Position numbers and translations under genes: made by a program | Shown here: positions 4,864 to 8,488 of the stretch, piece after piece | Layout of the letters: every line of letters starts with the position of its first letter | How positions within the stretch are numbered: the first letter of the stretch is position 1 | Notes under the pieces: model-generated | Told to the model about the DNA's origin: nothing | What the model saw: the letters and a program-made list of their open reading frames with translations, nothing else | Database searches by the model: none | Assembly: GCA_041485905.1 (NCBI GenBank) | Contig: JBGPKK010000196.1 | Location: 1 to 8,488, forward strand | Direction of reading: 5' to 3' | DNA: 8,488 nucleotides | Source: JAHFUI01 sp041485905 | Lineage (GTDB): Bacteria; Acidobacteriota; Vicinamibacteria; Vicinamibacterales; CAVVIG01

Positions 4864-6701
4864 GCCTTATTTAACCGGCCGTTCACGTATGTCATGAGAT
4901 CCACAAATTGGACGTCGCCGCCCTCTGCCCCGGCGCTCGCGTGCGCGCCCTTCAGCATGATCGAGCAGAACGGGCACGCTGTCACGACGGTATTGGCGCC
5001 TGTTGCGCGAAGCTGCTGGAAGCGCATGTCGCTGATGCGCGTGCCAGGCTCCTCCTCTTTGTCCGCGAATAGCAGGCCGCCCCCGGCGCCGCAACAGAAC
5101 GGGTTTTCCCGATTTCGCTCTGGTTCGGTGATCGTGCCGCCAAATCGTGTCAGGAGTCGTCGCGGTTCGTCGACCTTCCGGGCATAGCGTCCGAGGTAGC
5201 ACGGGTCGTGAAACGTCACGGAGTCACCTGTCGCGGCGTCATCGCCGGGCAGGTCTCGCAGCAGCTCGTCGACGAACACGGCGGTGTGCACGACGTCCAC
5301 CTCGTACCCGAACTGTCGGTAGTCGTCGCCGATCGTTTTCACGCAGTGCGGGCACGACGTCAGGATCGTTTTCGGACCCGCGGCCTTCAGATCCTCGATG
5401 TTGCCCCTGGCGAGCTCCTGGAACATGTATTCGTTGCCCGTGCGCTTGGCGGGATCGCCCGTGCACCGCTCCTTCGACAGGACGCCAAAGGCGACGCCCC
5501 TGCTTCGGAGGATCTCGAACAGCGATCGCATCGATTTCTGATAGTCGGTCTCGAAGGCCCCCGCGCACCCGAGCCACACGAGCACGTCGTGCTTCGACGG
5601 ATCGAAGATTTCGAGCGCGGACGATTCGACGAACCTCTGCCGTTGGTCGTAGCCGAGCCCCCAGATGTTGCCCCGCCGCTCGAGATGATTGTAAACGGCG
5701 CCCAGGAACTTCGGCGCCTCGCCGTTCGAGACCAGCCCTCGCCGCGAGCCGATCAAGATCGGCAGATGCTCGATGCCGACCGGACACTGATTTTCGCACG
5801 CGCCGCACGTCGTGCACTGCCAGAGAACCTTCTCGGAATACACAGCGGCCAGCCGCGTCTCACGGTGGTCGGCGAGCAACGCCGCCTGCGTCTGCAGGAT
5901 GATCTCCTTGGGATTGAGCTCTTTTCCGGCACCCCACGCGGGACAGTTCACCTGGCACCGGCCGCACTCGACGCACGTGAACGCATCGAGCACCATCTTG
6001 CTGCCGAGATCGGCGATGGTCTCCAGTCCGACTTCCTCTTTCTCGAAATCGAGATTCGGCAGATTGCCGAGTGTCGGCGATTTCAGAAAGACCGTGATGG
6101 GCGACAGTACGAGGTGAAAATGTTTCGAGGCTGGAATCAGCGCGACGAACACGAGGATGACGATGGCATGCACCCACCAGTTCACGCGTCCCGCCGTCGT
6201 GTCCTCTGGGAGCCAGAACGTCAGCAGAAAGGTCGTCATCAGCGTCGCGATGAGCAGGCCGATGACGATCGATTCGCTCGACACCTGTGTGCCGAGCCCG
6301 ACCGGCCGAGCGACACCGCGCCGCACGAGGAGATACAGAATGCCGGCCAGCACAGCCCAGGCAAATCCCGTCAGCACCAGCCGGTAGGTGTGGAACCACG
6401 CGGAATGGGTCAGATCGACGATGCCCAGCCCGTACAAAAACTCCGTCGTCGTATATCCCGCGAACGCGATGAAGCCCCAGAACACGAACGCGTGCGCAAT
6501 TCCGGCGACAGGACGCTCGGCAATCGTCTGACGCTGGCAGAGGACGTCGGCGAAAAACCTGAGGAGGCGGACACCGATCCGATTGATGGAGAACGTGTTG
6601 GGCGCGGCAGCGATCAGGCGGACGCGTGTCGCCACCTGCGCCGCGAAGACGCCGACGGACACGACGACAAGCAGCCAGAGGACGATGGTTGCCACGGACA
6701 C
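4860..6701 (-). CDS. Membrane FeS/CCG oxidoreductase, ETF:(mena)quinone oxidoreductase type (EMO-like)
   Basis: This 613-residue protein joins three modules. Residues 1-205 form a membrane domain like the NarI/HdrE cytochrome b fold, with about six segments and histidines at 70, 99, 104, 178, 194 and 196 as possible heme ligands. Residues 243-253 (CVECGRCQVNC) and 296-306 (CTTCGACENQC) bind two [4Fe-4S] clusters. The last part has two CCG (HdrD-type) domains with Cys379, Cys413, Cys450, Cys453 and then Cys501, Cys536-537, Cys576, Cys579. This layout is that of the EMO family, known to pass electrons from reduced ETF to membrane menaquinone. The position directly after etfA supports that role. 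The first CCG domain has CT (ERCTGDP) in place of CC, as I recall for this family. The start is GTG, 15 bases after the etfA stop, without a clear ribosome binding site. Confidence 0.92.
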   Translation of the reverse strand: MSVATIVLWLLVVVSVGVFAAQVATRVRLIAAAPNTFSINRIGVRLLRFFADVLCQRQTIAERPVAGIAHAFVFWGFIAFAGYTTTEFLYGLGIVDLTHSAWFHTYRLVLTGFAWAVLAGILYLLVRRGVARPVGLGTQVSSESIVIGLLIATLMTTFLLTFWLPEDTTAGRVNWWVHAIVILVFVALIPASKHFHLVLSPITVFLKSPTLGNLPNLDFEKEEVGLETIADLGSKMVLDAFTCVECGRCQVNCPAWGAGKELNPKEIILQTQAALLADHRETRLAAVYSEKVLWQCTTCGACENQCPVGIEHLPILIGSRRGLVSNGEAPKFLGAVYNHLERRGNIWGLGYDQRQRFVESSALEIFDPSKHDVLVWLGCAGAFETDYQKSMRSLFEILRSRGVAFGVLSKERCTGDPAKRTGNEYMFQELARGNIEDLKAAGPKTILTSCPHCVKTIGDDYRQFGYEVDVVHTAVFVDELLRDLPGDDAATGDSVTFHDPCYLGRYARKVDEPRRLLTRFGGTITEPERNRENPFCCGAGGGLLFADKEEEPGTRISDMRFQQLRATGANTVVTACPFCSIMLKGAHASAGAEGGDVQFVDLMTYVNGRLNKA

Positions 6702-6716
6702 GTCAACCGCAGAGGA

Positions 6717-7678
<962 letters not shown>

Positions 7679-7682
<4 letters not shown>

Positions 7683-8440
7683 ATGACGCGCGCCTCTTCG
7701 CGGAGCTGCCGGACGAGCTCTTTCGCGGCCTCGGCGGGGGGACCGTCAATCAACTGTGTCTTCTTGGTCTTCTCCGGCACGTACAGCCCGGCGATCTTCT
7801 GGGTGCGTGAGGAGACCGAAGGCGGAGAGACCTTCCGAATCTCTTTCTTTTTCGCCGCCATGATGCCCTTGAGCGTCGCGTAGCGGAGCTGATTGATGCC
7901 GCTTTGAATTGTCAGCAGCGCCGGGAGCGGCATGGTGACCCACTGGAACCACCCGCCTTCGAGCTCGCGCTTCACTCGCACCGATAGGTTCTGGACCGCG
8001 ACCTCCATGATGATCGTCGCATGCGGCAGACCGAGCCGCTCAGCCAGCACGACGCCGGTCTGCCCGAAACCCTGATCGTCGGACTGCAGACCCGTGAGGA
8101 TGATGTCGAAGCGCTCCTCAGACATCGCGGCGGCGAGCGCCTCGGCGACGACGAATGCGTCCGCACTGGCGAGCCCGTCGTGTTCGACGTGGATGGCGCG
8201 ATCGGCGCCGCGGGCGAGCGCTTCGCGCAGCACCTGCGCGACGCGTCCGGGACCGGCCGAACAGGCCACGACCTCGCCGCTGTGTTTCTCCTTAAGGCGG
8301 AGCGCCTCCTCGAGCGCGTAGGCGTCCGGCTCGTTCATTTCGTAGCTGGCGTCGGACTCGCGGATCCAGGTGTTCGTTTCGTCGAGGCGCGGCTGCCAGT
8401 CCCGAGTGGGCACCTGCTTGAGACAGACGGCGATCTTCAT
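7679..8440 (-). CDS. etfB: Electron transfer flavoprotein beta subunit
   Basis: EtfB is the partner of EtfA and binds AMP, or a second flavin in bifurcating forms. The 253 residues are the normal length. Seen in order are MKIAVCLKQVPTRD (1-14), MNEPDAYALEEALRLKE (35-51), the nucleotide-binding loop TGLQSDDQGFGQTGVVLAER (116-135) and the beta-subunit signature VKRELEGGWFQWV (156-168) running into GINQLRYATLKGIMAAKKKE (181-200). The C-terminal arm (about 215-253) would wrap around EtfA. The ATG at 8440 has no clear Shine-Dalgarno. It is first in the visible operon, and the 48 bases upstream to the window edge show no convincing promoter. The pairing with an EMO-like quinone oxidoreductase argues for a role in acyl-CoA oxidation, but sequence reading alone cannot exclude flavin bifurcation. 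Confidence 0.97.
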
Positions 8441-8488
8441 CTGGTCATCTGGTTATTTCGTTCGATCCGATCAATGTCCAATCAATGA

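Overview
The window is high-GC bacterial DNA with densely packed, mostly minus-strand genes around a decayed accessory patch. The combination of EtfAB with a membrane-bound FeS/CCG oxidoreductase, a class II-type histone deacetylase homologue, DUF1326 remnants and two conserved hypothetical proteins would suit a soil or subsurface Acidobacteriota-like organism (for example Vicinamibacteria). This assignment is an inference from gene content, not from a marker gene.

Left part (1-1725, minus strand): a type II toxin-antitoxin pair with a ribbon-helix-helix antitoxin and a PIN-domain toxin. The toxin runs off the left edge, the two genes overlap as TGATG, and a dyad-rich promoter/operator lies on the antitoxin start codon. 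Upstream of it lies a complete histone deacetylase/acetylpolyamine amidohydrolase-family gene.

Middle part (1726-4188, plus strand): a patch of gene debris and orphan genes. From left to right it holds the 5' end of a DUF1326-family gene, broken by a frameshift; the N-terminal piece of a nucleotidyltransferase fused at its LFG motif to the C-terminal piece of an IS1-like transposase, itself frameshifted; a small three-segment membrane protein (possibly holin-like); two conserved hypothetical genes close together; and a second DUF1326 copy that has lost its start region but keeps the following segment. The two DUF1326 copies act as direct repeats about 2 kb apart that bracket the intact orphan genes. 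This is the least ordinary part of the window.

Right part (4189-8440, minus strand): a tight operon reading etfB - etfA - membrane ETF:quinone oxidoreductase-type FeS protein (EMO-like) - DUF374 acyltransferase. Two junctions are 4-base overlaps (TTGA, GTGA), one is a 15-base gap, and three of the four genes use non-ATG starts. EtfAB would collect electrons from acyl-CoA dehydrogenases and the EMO-like protein would pass them to the membrane quinone pool. The acyltransferase ties the unit to lipid metabolism only by position.

No rRNA, tRNA, CRISPR array or convincing rho-independent terminator was seen. The only stretches without a gene or pseudogene are 1726-1934, 2039-2184 and gaps of about 100 bases or less.
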